A DNA stretch of 64,000 nt. Source: Geoalkalibacter subterraneus (lineage in GTDB: Bacteria > Desulfobacterota > Desulfuromonadia > Desulfuromonadales > Geoalkalibacteraceae). Positions 51,038 to 61,100 of this stretch are shown one piece after another. The stretch spans positions 1-64,000 of the forward strand of contig NZ_CP010312.1 in the NCBI RefSeq assembly GCF_000827125.1, in the 5' to 3' direction. A program made the position numbers and the translations under genes. The stretch's first letter is position 1. Every line of letters begins with the position of its first letter. The notes under the pieces are model-generated. The model was not told the origin of the DNA. It searched no databases and saw nothing but the letters and a program-made list of their open reading frames with translations.

Positions 51038-52189
51038 ATGTCTCATGAAATCCATAAAACGCTTCTTGCCACAATCGTCTCTCTATTATTAGGACTGGCC
51101 GCCCCTTTCATCACTTTTGCTGAAAATGGAGGGGCAACCGAAGAGAGTAGATCGATCAATCCGGTCTGCCCGGACAACAAACTCTTAAGTGGCAAACTGA
51201 TCACGGATGTCTCCTGGTCGACCTTGTTTCCTATCCGCATTGCGGGCGTGCCGGTCGGGGGAGGAGATGTGCCAGACGGTGCGGCGCCGGCAAGACCCAT
51301 GTGTTACTGCCTTGATAACAATGGGGTTCCAGAGCTTGGTTCTCAGCTTGGCATGTTTGAGCCAGCCCGGGTGATCGATGTGACCCGCGTGCCGTGGTGT
51401 GCCCCATCCCTTGGCGGAGTCATGCTGAGAAGCTCTCCTCGCGCCATTGGCGGATCAGGCGATGCGGAAAAAGATTCCACGGGAAAATCCACTTTCCACT
51501 ATACCTACTTTGCTTTTCCTCTGCTGGTCATCATGGATCTTTTTGTAGACGAATACTGCAACAAAGACGGATTCATGGATATGGACCTGATGTATATCTC
51601 CGCAACAGATCCAACGTGGCTGGACGATGAATTGGCGTTCCACCTCGCCCCGGAAACAGCCTGGGCCGCGCTGCCTGTTGCCCAAGCCATGCAGCCTGTT
51701 GACTGCGTAGCCTCAACCACAGGAAACCCCATAAAGAAATTTTTCTGGACTGCAGGCTGTTGGGGCTCTCTGTATCCATTCACCGGCAATGTTCTGACCA
51801 ATGCGTCCGCTCCTCGCGAATCAAGCCTTGTTGCAACACGTTCTCTTGCAGCTCTGCATCGACGCGGGCTGGCTCGGCTGACCATGGGCGATGACGCCAT
51901 GTGTAAAGGCAAGATTTTCCCCACCATCCCCAAAACCCAATACAAAATGTCCCAATTTTTCCCTCTGGCCGAAGTTAAGGGCGACTACAGCATGTCCGGC
52001 CGAAGCGATGAGAGCAATGAGGATTCCAGCAACCCGGCTCCCAATAATGGTGCCTCCAACATTACCCTTAAAGGATCTCACTTTATTGGCGAAAGCACGT
52101 TTACCTGGGGGGAGTGGCGCTCTATCCCCGCAGTTGGAGAAGACTACTCGTATTTTCTGTGGCGCTGGAATGACTGCTGTCTGAGGTGA
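51038..52189 (+). CDS. traU: TraU, DNA transfer protein
   Basis: A 383-residue periplasmic, Cys-rich TraU protein of usual size, with a signal peptide (LLATIVSLLLGLAAPFITFA). Recognisable TraU parts are WSTLFPIRIAGV, MCYCLDNNGVPELG, FEPARVIDVTRVPWC, CWGSLYPFTGNV and WNDCC at the C-terminus. About ten Cys are seen, and DsbC from the same transcription unit is the likely helper. TraU is needed for DNA transfer more than for pilus formation. traN begins 7 bases after the stop. Confidence 0.93.
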   Translation: MSHEIHKTLLATIVSLLLGLAAPFITFAENGGATEESRSINPVCPDNKLLSGKLITDVSWSTLFPIRIAGVPVGGGDVPDGAAPARPMCYCLDNNGVPELGSQLGMFEPARVIDVTRVPWCAPSLGGVMLRSSPRAIGGSGDAEKDSTGKSTFHYTYFAFPLLVIMDLFVDEYCNKDGFMDMDLMYISATDPTWLDDELAFHLAPETAWAALPVAQAMQPVDCVASTTGNPIKKFFWTAGCWGSLYPFTGNVLTNASAPRESSLVATRSLAALHRRGLARLTMGDDAMCKGKIFPTIPKTQYKMSQFFPLAEVKGDYSMSGRSDESNEDSSNPAPNNGASNITLKGSHFIGESTFTWGEWRSIPAVGEDYSYFLWRWNDCCLR

Positions 52190-52196
52190 TGATTTT

Positions 52197-54986
52197 ATGC
52201 CACGCAATGCTTTAAAAACCGTATCTGTCCTGGTCCTGATGTTTTTTAACTGGGCCATTGCCTATCCCGCATGGGCTGATGCTTTCTCCGATGCCGCCAA
52301 CAAGGGACAGAGTTCCGCTGAGAGTTTCATGCCGGACTTTAATCGCATGGGAACCGCGGATAGCTCGGGCAACATAACCCTGTACCCGCAAGATTCCTCT
52401 TCAACCATGAACATAAATGTCGGAGAGATCTTTCAGGAACTGGATCAAAACCCCAACGAAGAATCCCATGACTCTCTTTATGGAGACAATAACGGGATAT
52501 TCGGAGCAACGGAGACGACCCTCGAATTCTTAAGAGATTCCCCCAGCAATACCGGCGAGGCTTACCGTGTCGTCAAGTCAGGACAATCTCGTTCCCATCC
52601 GGATATGAGAAATGACCCGATCTGGGGGCAAACAGATTCAGTCCTTGCGGATGTCTTCAGTGGCGAATTTGCCGACTGCCAGCAGATAACCTCAATCAAC
52701 CGGACAAGCTGGGGAGCGCACATGCCCGACCTGCAGACTTGTGACAGGCTGAGAAAACCTGATCGGTGTGAAAAAATAAGAAAAGTCGACGTGACTCAAA
52801 CCACTGTGCCAGAAAGAAAAGTCTTTAGCTATCAAGGGTGTTTCGACCATAACATAAAATCATTCAAAATATACGAAGATAATCTCGATAGTAGCTATTA
52901 TTACAAGGACCTTTTCCCAAGTGAAGTTGAAGAGTTGTATCCCGGATTTTTTGAGGGTGGGTCCAATAGAGGCAATTCAGAAGATGAAAAAATGGCGGGC
53001 AGTTACTATTTTTATCCATTAAATCCCGACCATCTCCCTTCCTCGGGGATGGAGGCGTTCGTTCGTCTAAAAAGTTCTTTTCAATACTCAGTATCTGAAG
53101 CATCAGCAGTCGTTAAAAGCCAACCGAGCAACGATAATGGCTGGACCGTAACTTTAGACCTGAATGATCCAGGGAGGGGAAATGGGACCCCCCCCTGTGC
53201 CAAAGGAATAACTGATTACAAGAGAGGGTGGGTGGATCTTGATCTATATGTGTCCGCTATAGGATACGAGGTTTCAGAGTATGGAGATGAAAGCCTAATA
53301 GATAGCACAGAAAACGAGGAAGAAGTTATCAGGGAAGATTCCTGTGATTACCCCGAAGGGTTTTGTGATGTTACATGGGTGTGTGATGAAATAGATAATG
53401 GAAAAATAATTAATGGTTTAGAGATAACGCCTGAATTTGCGAGAGAGAATTTGTCTCCTCTGTACCCTGGCGACCCAATGACTGATGTTTGCTGGAAAGC
53501 TTCAGCCGAATATCAGTGTGATTATAATGTTGGACACATGGATTGTTGGACTGACCCACAGGGCGATGTTCATTGTCCTTACAACGAAGGAGACGTTCTT
53601 GATTCTTGCGAAGAATTTGAAAAAAATCCTTCATGTGCTTTCATCCGAACAGAGTGCGTAGAAGGGTCACTTTCTCCAACAGGCTTTTGCTATGTCACAA
53701 CCGATGTCTACGATTGCGGCTACGGCGTCGGTATCCCTTCGGCGTCCCGGGAAGACTCCTACAATTGCCCGGGAGAAATTCGCTGCATGGGAAATGACTG
53801 CGTTGAGCAGCAGTCCATGACCAGCAGTGACTTTCAAAAAGCCGTGGCACTTTTGAACGCGGCCGATTATATGGGCAACGACATGCAATGCAATGAAAAT
53901 ATGACAGGCTGCACGGTTTTTGGCGGTGAGCCCTATACCTGCAAAATGGCCTTGGGGGGATGGCAGGATTGTTGTGAAACCCCGGGGACGGTTTCGCTTG
54001 GCGACTATATTTCGTTGATTTCCGGGATGAACAAACTTGCCAGCGCTGAAAAAATAATGGGGATGCAAAATCCGGTTTATGGAAGTTGGACAAGTTTGAA
54101 AGATGGGGGAACAAATGTCGCCGAAACCATGGCTAAACCATTCACAACAGCTTGGGAGTCTGTCGCTGGGCGAATTGGACTAGACGCGGGCAAGGAAGCC
54201 GGTGAGCAAGGGTTGGTAACAGCGGCTCAATCCGCCATCGGGGAGACGGTACAGCAAATCACCAACCAAATGGCTCAATGGGTGTATGAAAAATTTGGAG
54301 CCGCCGCCGTTAATACTTTTTTCAGCGGAGTTGGAGGAGCGGGAGGCAGTGAAATTGCTTCTGAGGCTTTAGCTAACAATGGAAATGTGGCGTTCGGAGG
54401 ATACTTTGGCGCGGCCTTGACAGTTGTTGGTTATGCTTATTTGATCTACCAGATCTCCAATATTTTGGTTCAAATTATATGGGAATGCGAGGAACAAGAG
54501 TTCGAATTAGGAGTTAAACGCGAACAAAAAAACTGCTCATACAAAGGGTCCTATTGTGCAAGCAAGGTCTTAGGCTCTTGCGTTGAAAAAAGAAAATCAT
54601 ACTGCTGTTTTGAATCTCCGCTCTCCAGAATCATTCATGAACAAGTTCTAAAACAGGTGGAAGTCAATATCCACCCAGGATCGGCAAAAAACCCCAATTG
54701 CGAGGGGATTCCTCTGCAAAAAATGGAATTGGTCGATTGGGACAGAATCGATCTAAGTGAGTGGATTGCAATTTTGGCGATAACCGACAACCTTCCTGAT
54801 GTTGATGATCAAAGACTTAATATCGATGACCTGACAGGATCTGGATCTGAACTTAACTTTGATAGCAACGACCCAAATATCCCGTCTCGAACCAATACGG
54901 CAGAAAGAACGATAGAAAGACTCGATTCTGACGATTGGAAGAACGCGGCAGAAGACTCCAGGCAGGAGTTGTGGGGGCAAAATTGA
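52197..54986 (+). CDS. traN: TraN, mating-pair stabilisation protein
   Basis: A 929-residue outer-membrane, Cys-rich TraN. After a signal peptide (to AWADAF) come a conserved N-terminal part, a variable middle, and a Cys-rich C-terminal half (CNENMTGCTVFGGEPYTCKMALGGWQDCC and following). In F-like plasmids the variable part of TraN selects recipient outer-membrane receptors. Here bases about 52790-53690 are AT-rich compared with both sides and cover that middle part, so it was probably exchanged. It also contains a hydrophobic Gly/Ala-rich stretch near residues 660-760. The last gene of the operon; a terminator follows. Confidence 0.9.
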   Translation: MPRNALKTVSVLVLMFFNWAIAYPAWADAFSDAANKGQSSAESFMPDFNRMGTADSSGNITLYPQDSSSTMNINVGEIFQELDQNPNEESHDSLYGDNNGIFGATETTLEFLRDSPSNTGEAYRVVKSGQSRSHPDMRNDPIWGQTDSVLADVFSGEFADCQQITSINRTSWGAHMPDLQTCDRLRKPDRCEKIRKVDVTQTTVPERKVFSYQGCFDHNIKSFKIYEDNLDSSYYYKDLFPSEVEELYPGFFEGGSNRGNSEDEKMAGSYYFYPLNPDHLPSSGMEAFVRLKSSFQYSVSEASAVVKSQPSNDNGWTVTLDLNDPGRGNGTPPCAKGITDYKRGWVDLDLYVSAIGYEVSEYGDESLIDSTENEEEVIREDSCDYPEGFCDVTWVCDEIDNGKIINGLEITPEFARENLSPLYPGDPMTDVCWKASAEYQCDYNVGHMDCWTDPQGDVHCPYNEGDVLDSCEEFEKNPSCAFIRTECVEGSLSPTGFCYVTTDVYDCGYGVGIPSASREDSYNCPGEIRCMGNDCVEQQSMTSSDFQKAVALLNAADYMGNDMQCNENMTGCTVFGGEPYTCKMALGGWQDCCETPGTVSLGDYISLISGMNKLASAEKIMGMQNPVYGSWTSLKDGGTNVAETMAKPFTTAWESVAGRIGLDAGKEAGEQGLVTAAQSAIGETVQQITNQMAQWVYEKFGAAAVNTFFSGVGGAGGSEIASEALANNGNVAFGGYFGAALTVVGYAYLIYQISNILVQIIWECEEQEFELGVKREQKNCSYKGSYCASKVLGSCVEKRKSYCCFESPLSRIIHEQVLKQVEVNIHPGSAKNPNCEGIPLQKMELVDWDRIDLSEWIAILAITDNLPDVDDQRLNIDDLTGSGSELNFDSNDPNIPSRTNTAERTIERLDSDDWKNAAEDSRQELWGQN

Positions 54987-54989
54987 AAA

Positions 54990-55033
54990 AAGGCCTGCTG
55001 GTTCTCAAAAATCACGCTGAAACAGCAGGCCTT
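54990..55033. terminator. terminator between traN and the minus-strand lipoprotein gene
   Basis: AAGGCCTGCTG (54990-55000) pairs with CAGCAGGCCTT (55023-55033). A run of A residues before it and TT after it suit use in both directions for these convergent genes. Confidence 0.8.
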
Positions 55034-55043
55034 CCTCCTAAGA

Positions 55044-55877
55044 TCAATCGGGTTTTACGAAAAAGTAACTTTCGCCTTGGTTGAAAACAACCGGGTAATT
55101 GAGCATCTCGAAATCATTTTCTGTCCTGACTGAAACATAGCCATGTTTACCAGGAGCCAAATATAGAAAAACCCACTCCGGAAGATATTTGCTGGCTTCA
55201 AGGTAAACCTGATAGTCTGGAGAGATCGTGGGAAAATCACGCTTATTAGAATAAAAATAAAGAAGTGGAGCATTTTTATCCTCAAATGTGAAAATCCATG
55301 CCGGACTTCCTCCTAGAAAATCAGGTGAAAAGCCTTTTTTGCCTGGTTTTTTTCGAGTCGAAATACTGTACTGACATCCTATCTTGGGTCCGTCACACCC
55401 CTTGCCCGTAATCTCGACAAAATATTCTTCGATTTCACCAACTTCAAACCAGGACGGTAACTCGACTGCATTTTCACCGGTCAATGCCCGGGCAAACGCC
55501 TTGGCGACAATCCTTCGAAGTTTGTCGTTTGCCTCCTTGCCATTTTCGGCCATATCTTCCGGCATCCAGGCAAAAACAAAGGATGTCGCTTCAGGTGCAT
55601 CGTCATGGACACTCCAGTAAGACAAAGCCGGCAAAAAACCTCCTCCGAGCAAGGTAATCATGGCGGGAATTGCGGGACCTCCTCGCTTGACTCCTTCCAC
55701 CTTCTGCTTCTCAAAATCCTCAGCCTTTACATCCTTGATATACCTTGCGCCCGCCGCCCGAAGAACATTGAGCGCATGGGAGCTTTCAGGATCACTGACA
55801 TAGGGTTTGGGCGCGGCACATCCGGTGGCCACCATCAGACACAGCGCCATGGCAATAAAAAGAGCCCCTTTTTTCAT
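55044..55877 (-). CDS. putative lipoprotein, unknown function
   Basis: A 277-residue protein with a signal peptide and lipobox (VATGCAA, Cys at residue 20). The body has a hydrophobic loop (PAMITLLGGGFLPALSYW), two Cys in a GKGCDGPKIGCQ motif, and a beta-rich C-terminal half. I recognise no family. An AAGGAGAAG site precedes ATG 55877. It converges with traN. Being plasmid-borne and exported, it might be an exclusion or envelope-maintenance protein, but nothing in the sequence shows this. Confidence 0.65.
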   Translation of the reverse strand: MKKGALFIAMALCLMVATGCAAPKPYVSDPESSHALNVLRAAGARYIKDVKAEDFEKQKVEGVKRGGPAIPAMITLLGGGFLPALSYWSVHDDAPEATSFVFAWMPEDMAENGKEANDKLRRIVAKAFARALTGENAVELPSWFEVGEIEEYFVEITGKGCDGPKIGCQYSISTRKKPGKKGFSPDFLGGSPAWIFTFEDKNAPLLYFYSNKRDFPTISPDYQVYLEASKYLPEWVFLYLAPGKHGYVSVRTENDFEMLNYPVVFNQGESYFFVKPD

Positions 55878-56025
55878 TTTTTTTCTTCTCCTTAATTTCT
55901 ATTCTGTGTGCGCAATCGACAAGACGTTCCACGGCATCTTCCCCTAAATTTTGCACAATCCCTTTTGAGAAAGAGTGTCGTTTCGGCAAAACCTTCTCCG
56001 AAAGAAGATCTGCAGCATGAAGCAT
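55878..56025 (-). other. gap with possible gene fragment
   Basis: On the minus strand a frame opens at ATG 56025 right at the edge of a tnpB right end, and reads about 43 plausible residues (GIVQNLGEDAVERLVDCAHRI) before running into the lipoprotein leader. It could be the tail of a gene broken by the insertion. I see no promoter box that is convincing. Confidence 0.3.
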
Positions 56026-56100
56026 GTTGACATACTCCCACGACTAAAGTTCCTGGGCTCTCCCGCTTCCGGCCTCGGTAGAGCGCAGACACTCTTTCTC
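56026..56100 (-). mobile_element. solo tnpB right end (remnant R4)
   Basis: On the minus strand the segment ends in a hairpin around CTTTAG and CGTGGGAGTATGTCAAC (56042 down to 56026), which matches the right end of the intact IS605-type element (15772-15788) at 16 of 17 bases. Before it, frames read ECLRSTEAGSGRAQEL, like the tail of a TnpB. Only about 75 bp remain. It sits directly behind the stop codon of the gene at 56099-57148. Confidence 0.6.
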
Positions 56101-57148
56101 ACCGATAACCCCCTCCTTGCTGGTATCCGCCCTGGGGCTGCTGCCGACCGCCATGGGGGTTGGCGTTGCGAGGCTGAGACTGCGGCTGGCGCTGCTTTCG
56201 TCCAACAACAACGGCCTTGACCAGAGAGACCACATCCATGCCGGAGAGCCAGGGCGCATTCTTTCGAAGCTGGCGCACAAAGAGCTGAGCGACATAGAAG
56301 GCGTCCTCCGCAGTCACCGGCACAGCTTTGACCGGAGAATCCTTGGCGAAAATCTTGATAAAGAGCTTATCCCCCTGATCCTCAATGGAGAATCCCTTAT
56401 CCTTGGCAACGCCATGATTTCTGTATTCACAGCTTGGCAGAAGTCCAAGCAAAACAGCGGTCACCACGGGCAGCTCATCACGAGTCAACTGGATGCGCAC
56501 CTTGTTGGCCCAATCATATTGCCGCGGCGCAGTCGAAGCCGCTCCATCAAGAGCGATAGTAAAAATAGCGTTTTTGCCATCTTTGCCGCCACGGGTTGTG
56601 TCCGTTTCAAAGCAAAGAGCCGCCTTGCCGCCATAAACATGATGAGAGAGATTTTCATCCTGCAAAACATTGCCGCCACCCTGACCTTGCCCCTGACCAG
56701 AGGATGGGGCTGATGCTGACCGGGCGGCAGAAGGACCATTCGATGCCGGCTGCTGGCGTGCGGACTCAGGAGGCTGGCGATAATTACCCTGCTGCAGGGG
56801 AGGCTGCTGGTAGCTTCCCTGCTGCGGAGATGGCGGCTCTTGGGCGTAACCTTGAGGAGGCGCAGGCATGGGAGGAGGCTCGTTGGAGGGCATTGCGCCA
56901 CGAGGAGGCTGCGCGGGCGTGCTTGGAACATTGAGGGAATCCACCCCGATCAAACGAGCCAGAAAAGCGCGGGCCCCCTGGTCATTCTGCGCAAGATTGA
57001 GTGCCCGTGCCAGACGTTCGGGAGGATTGCTGGCAACGATCTGGTCATATTTTTGTCGATCGATTGTAGGAAAGTACAACCGGGCCAACTCGTCATTGAA
57101 CTCTTTGAGATTGGTTGGGTTTGCGAAGTAAGGCTGTGGCTGATTCAT
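56099..57148 (-). CDS. unknown protein with Q/P-rich linker
   Basis: A 349-residue protein. Residues 1-75 are a helical domain (FNDELARLYFPTIDRQKYDQI, RALNLAQNDQGARAFLARL); residues 80-160 are a Pro/Gln/Ser/Gly-rich linker; residues 165-310 are a compact domain (GGKAALCFETD, YDWANKVRIQLTRDELPVV, LGLLPSCEYRNHG, KLFIKIF, APWLSG). The tail is Gln/Gly/Arg-rich. The tail and compact domain recall single-stranded nucleic-acid-binding proteins, which is only an impression. Neighbours HU, VRR-NUC and RecJ are DNA-handling proteins, which fits. I do not recognise a named family. Confidence 0.6.
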   Translation of the reverse strand: MNQPQPYFANPTNLKEFNDELARLYFPTIDRQKYDQIVASNPPERLARALNLAQNDQGARAFLARLIGVDSLNVPSTPAQPPRGAMPSNEPPPMPAPPQGYAQEPPSPQQGSYQQPPLQQGNYRQPPESARQQPASNGPSAARSASAPSSGQGQGQGGGNVLQDENLSHHVYGGKAALCFETDTTRGGKDGKNAIFTIALDGAASTAPRQYDWANKVRIQLTRDELPVVTAVLLGLLPSCEYRNHGVAKDKGFSIEDQGDKLFIKIFAKDSPVKAVPVTAEDAFYVAQLFVRQLRKNAPWLSGMDVVSLVKAVVVGRKQRQPQSQPRNANPHGGRQQPQGGYQQGGGYR

Positions 57149-57243
57149 ATATCTCCCTTTAAAGTCCGAGTAATGATCTCTATATTTAAGGGGATTATCT
57201 CACGTTGTAAATTAAAAGTCAATATAAAAAATTAAATTGTAGA
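57149..57243 (-). other. AT-rich leader of the 56099-57148 gene
   Basis: A 95-bp AT-rich stretch between the HU terminator and ATG 57148. AAAGGGAGAT just before the start codon is the ribosome site. A promoter is likely here (for instance TATAGAGATC near the start) but I cannot pick one with confidence. No copy of the tra dyad is present. Confidence 0.35.
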
Positions 57244-57273
57244 GAAAAAAATGCCCCGCCTAAAAAGCGGGGC
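57244..57273 (-). terminator. terminator of the HU gene
   Basis: Read on the minus strand, GCCCCGC, a 7-base loop and GCGGGGC are followed by ATTTTTTT. It lies 26 bases after the HU stop. Confidence 0.9.
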
Positions 57274-57298
57274 GATACAGAGGAGTCCTGCTGGGGAA

Positions 57299-57574
57299 TT
57301 AGTCGTTTAAAGCTTCGCGAATGTTTTTCAAGGGCTTGAACCCCACGTATTTCGCTGCCGGAATATCGATACTTTCTCCGGTTGCGGGATTGCGCCCTTT
57401 TCGTGCCTTGCGCTCTTTGACCACAAAGGTCCCGATGCCTGGCAGGAGAGCCTTTTCGTCGTTCTGCAGTTTTTCAAGGACAATCATCTCGATCGCCTTG
57501 ATTGTTTTGCCGGCGTCAGCCTTGGTGACTCCGGCCTTCTCGGAAATACCTTTAATCAGATCTTCCTTTGTCAC
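57299..57574 (-). CDS. HU-family DNA-binding protein
   Basis: A 91-residue HU/IHF-type nucleoid protein of normal length. Typical parts are the N-terminal helices (MTKEDLIKGISEKAGVTKAD), GIGTFVVKERKARKGRNP with the DNA-contacting arm, and the FKP motif near the end (AAKYVGFKPLKNIR). It binds and bends DNA and may assist the plasmid's nucleoid structure, replication or the relaxosome. The VRR-NUC gene ends just upstream (57579), so the two are probably co-transcribed. Confidence 0.95.
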   Translation of the reverse strand: MTKEDLIKGISEKAGVTKADAGKTIKAIEMIVLEKLQNDEKALLPGIGTFVVKERKARKGRNPATGESIDIPAAKYVGFKPLKNIREALND

Positions 57575-57578
57575 AATT

Positions 57579-58085
57579 TTACTCCTTTTTCGTGCATAGT
57601 GCAGTCATTGGCAAATTGGTTTTATTCCCAGCATGGCACCGGCCAGAGACCAGGGTTTCATAGCCCATCTCTCGCATCACTGCCTTGGCAGATTCGGCCC
57701 CATGACACACAAAGACAGCCCAGTTTTTCTCCCTCAGAGACTTAATCCACCTTTCCTGATCAGGTGAAACTCGCCCGCTGTCAAAACGTTTAAGCTCGAT
57801 AACCACCCCTGGCCGCCAAGGCTCTTTAGGGGGAGGGTCCACAATGAAATTGTCAGGAACACCAGCCTTGACACCCTGGGCTTTGAGCTTGCCTCCTTCG
57901 GCGGCATTGCGGGCCCCGCCGTTCGGGACATGAAACCATTCGACGCCCAAAGAATCGAGATAGTCCGCAAGATTTCTCTGTTCGCCCTCCTCGCTTAAAC
58001 CTCCATCCTTGCAAATAAGACCCGAGGAACGCGGACGCTTGCTTTTCTGCTTACTCAAGATCTCGCGGTATTGCTTGAAACTCAT
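57579..58085 (-). CDS. VRR-NUC domain nuclease
   Basis: A 168-residue protein, start ATG 58085 with TTGGAGAGG directly upstream (the frame is open further, without support). The C-terminal part is a PD-(D/E)XK-type VRR-NUC domain: E in LSEEGEQRNLADYL, HVPNGGARN, GVKAGVPDNFIV, then the catalytic-type VVIELKRFDSG (ExK) and SPDQERWI. Such small nucleases are common in phages and plasmids and act on branched DNA in some families. It is followed by the HU gene five bases later. No toxin or restriction partner is adjacent. Confidence 0.85.
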   Translation of the reverse strand: MSFKQYREILSKQKSKRPRSSGLICKDGGLSEEGEQRNLADYLDSLGVEWFHVPNGGARNAAEGGKLKAQGVKAGVPDNFIVDPPPKEPWRPGVVIELKRFDSGRVSPDQERWIKSLREKNWAVFVCHGAESAKAVMREMGYETLVSGRCHAGNKTNLPMTALCTKKE

Positions 58086-58179
58086 CCTCTCCAACAACAA
58101 AACTCCTGTTTTTATTGTCGAAGTTAGCATGGACAAATTATTAAGTAAAGAAAAAATGATTGCGGAATCAATGGAGGAG

Positions 58180-61100
58180 CTAAAACTTTGGACCAAAATG
58201 CTTCTGGGGCATGTTGGCCCAGAATCGCCCGAACGGGTCGTATTTAAACGTGACTGTGGTGCCTGGCTTGGAGGCCTCGATCAGTTGATTCTCCCCGTTC
58301 CAGGCAAGCGCCCATGTTCCATCGGTGACATTGCGAACCGTCTGATTGCCGCGCTCATCGTATTGGTAGCTGCCGTCACGACCGGCGCTCATGCGGTTGG
58401 CCGCATCGTGAGAATAGCTCTCGGAACCGGCAGGCCCTGCGGTGCGATTGCCCACCGGATCGAAGGAGTAGGCCTCGGCGCCGGCGCTTACGAGCTGGTA
58501 GATGTCATCGTAGCCGTAGCTGGTCGGCACCCCGTCGCGGGTTTTCTGCAGGCGGTTGCCGAGCAGATCGTGGCTCGGGTAGGCGATGCTCAGAAGAGTA
58601 CCGCCGCTGCCCTGGTAGTCGAGACCCGCCAGCCAGTCGCGATCGGGCGCATAGCCGTAGACTGCAACCACCCCGTTCGGGTAGGACAGGGTGCTGCGGC
58701 GAGATCGTGCGTCGTAGCCGAAGAAGAATGTGCCGGCGGCGCTGGCAATCGTTTCCAGCCGACCGGCGGTGTCGTAGCCATAGCCCAGCGTCTTCTCATC
58801 GACCGTGCCGGGCAGATACGTTATTTGCGTTTTCTGCCCGGCGCCGTTGTATTGATCGTAGGAGATCACTCGGCCGTTGGAGTCGGTGACTTTTTCAAGC
58901 CAGCCGTTGGCATAATATTCGAGCGTGTAGCCGATGGCGGGGTTGATTGCCGCCTGCAGCCGTCCGTTCGGGTCATAGCTGAAGGTGGTCGTCTCGCCGG
59001 TGACATGATCGGTCTTGCCGACAAGGCGGCCGTTATTGGCGTAGTGGTAGCTCACCAGCAGCTCATCACCGCCGTCGACCTCGCCATCGCCGTTGGTGTC
59101 ACGCAGCTTCTTCTCCAATGCTCCGCCTGCGGTGTAGACGTAGAGGATCGTGTGGCCCAGCGGATCGGTTTCGCTCTTGAGGTTTCCGTTGGGATCATAG
59201 CGAAAGCTTGTCGTCTGGTTCTTGGCGTCGGTCAGGGCAATGAGCTTGTCCACCCCGTTGCCGCCGCAGGAAGGGCACCCGGCGCCGCTGTATGCAAGCG
59301 CGGTCTTTTGAGAAAGAGCATCGGTGATGTTTGTCACCTGTCCCTTGTAATTGTGATCAAAAGTGGTGGTGCGATTCTCGGCATCGGTGACCGAGACGCG
59401 ATTGCCCATCAGGTCGTAGCCGTACACGGTGGTCGATGAAGGACTTGCGGCCTGGGTGGTGGAGACAACCCGCGCCAGCGCATCGTAGGAGAGGGTGGTC
59501 GTTTGCGCCGACTGATCGGTGCCGACGCTTCGGATCGTTTGCGGCAGGCCCAGCTCGGTGTAATTTGAAAGCTCGGTCACAACCCCTTCGGGGGAGGTCA
59601 CCGACGCCAGAGTGCCGTCCGGATGATACGCATAGGAGGTGGTGCGCCCCTCGCCGTCGACCAGCTGGGCCACAGCCCCCTTGGCATTGAGGTGCGTCAC
59701 GCTCTGGTTGCCCGCCGGGTCGGTGACCGTGACGACTTCCGAGCCGTCCGGATCGGTGGCGTAGGCAAAAGTGGTCACGGTATCCGGGTCATCCATCAGG
59801 TTTGTGATGCTGGTCACCCGGTCGAAATTTTGGGTGTCGTAGGTGTACTGCAGATGCGAATCCGCCGGGTCGTTGGTGCCGTCGGTGTGCCGGGCGTGGC
59901 CGGTGATCTCCAGCGGGTTGCCGTAAGCGTCATAGGAGGCATAAGTGGTCACATAGTCGGTATCGGCATCGACTGGGGCGATCTTCTCGTAGAGCAGGCC
60001 TTCGGCGTTATAGACATAGCGAATCGCGTTTCCGTCAGGGTCCTGCTTGGCCAGAAGCACTCCTTCAGCTTCATCATAGGAGTAGACCCACTGGCCGCCG
60101 TCCTTCTCGATAAAGGTAGTCTGGCCAGGGGAGGGATAGTCGTAATAGAGGGCTTTGGAGTGCCCCTCGGGGCTTTCGTTGCCGGCGGTGTCGAACACGC
60201 CTTCGGGATCGATGGAGGAGGCGACACGGTGCTGGTCGTCGTAGGTGTATTTGACGATCTGGCCTTCGGGGTCGATCTTGTACTGCATGAAGCCTGCCGC
60301 ATCATAGAGATATTCCCATGTGCCATTGACGGAACCGGCGTCGGCCGCCGGATAATGCACTTTCCAGAGCATGCCTGAGTCAGCGTGATATTCGAAGGTG
60401 TAGACGTTTTGCGCCGGGTCGGTGATAGAGGTAATGCGCTCGTTGGAGTCATAAGAGATAACCGTCGTTCTTCCCGCCGGATCGATAATGGTGGTCTGGT
60501 CGGCGCTGTGGGACAAGGAAAGCGTGTTTCCGAAGCGATCTGTCATGGCACTCAAGCGCCCGTTTGTGTCGAACTCGTATGTTTGCCCGTCGCGAAAGTC
60601 CAACTGGTAGGAACCATCGCCGTTTTTCACCAGGCTCGAAAAATCGCCTTTGCGCGTGGTGTAGCCGGAAGCTCCATCCGAATAGTAAAAACGCTTTTGC
60701 GCCGCATCGGTCAGGACCATTGAGCCGTCGCTGTTGGCGTGCAGACGAATTGCGTAGCTATGGCCCCACCCGGGGCCAAGAGATCCGTCAAGTCGGTCAA
60801 GGCTGTTGTAGTAGAGCGAAAGGCTTGTTGCAAGAGGCCCGCCCTTGGCGGAGAAAAGCATCTGGTCGTGGGCGATGTTGCCGGTCATTACATTGAAGGT
60901 GGACTCACCCAGAGCCGCCAGTTTGCAGGTGTCGCGAGGCCAATCCTGGGGGCGAATTTCATCTACCCATATTTCTTCCTGATCGCTGTTTTCGGCACCG
61001 CCTCCAGTGGCGGTAAGCTTCACACTGTAGGGGCCACCCTGGTCAATTTCAAGTTGCGGATAATCAAAAAGACATTCCTGGTCGTAGCAAGATATCGATG

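Noticed and set aside
57150-57240. A ninth dyad before the minus-strand genes
   Set aside because: AT-rich sequence gives loose half-site matches, but none has the 27-28-bp core with the right spacing to a -10 box.
58009-59439. Plus-strand open frame of 476 residues
   Set aside because: It is the antisense of the GC-rich YD-repeat region; Val/Ala/Gly-rich shadow with no ribosome site or homology.
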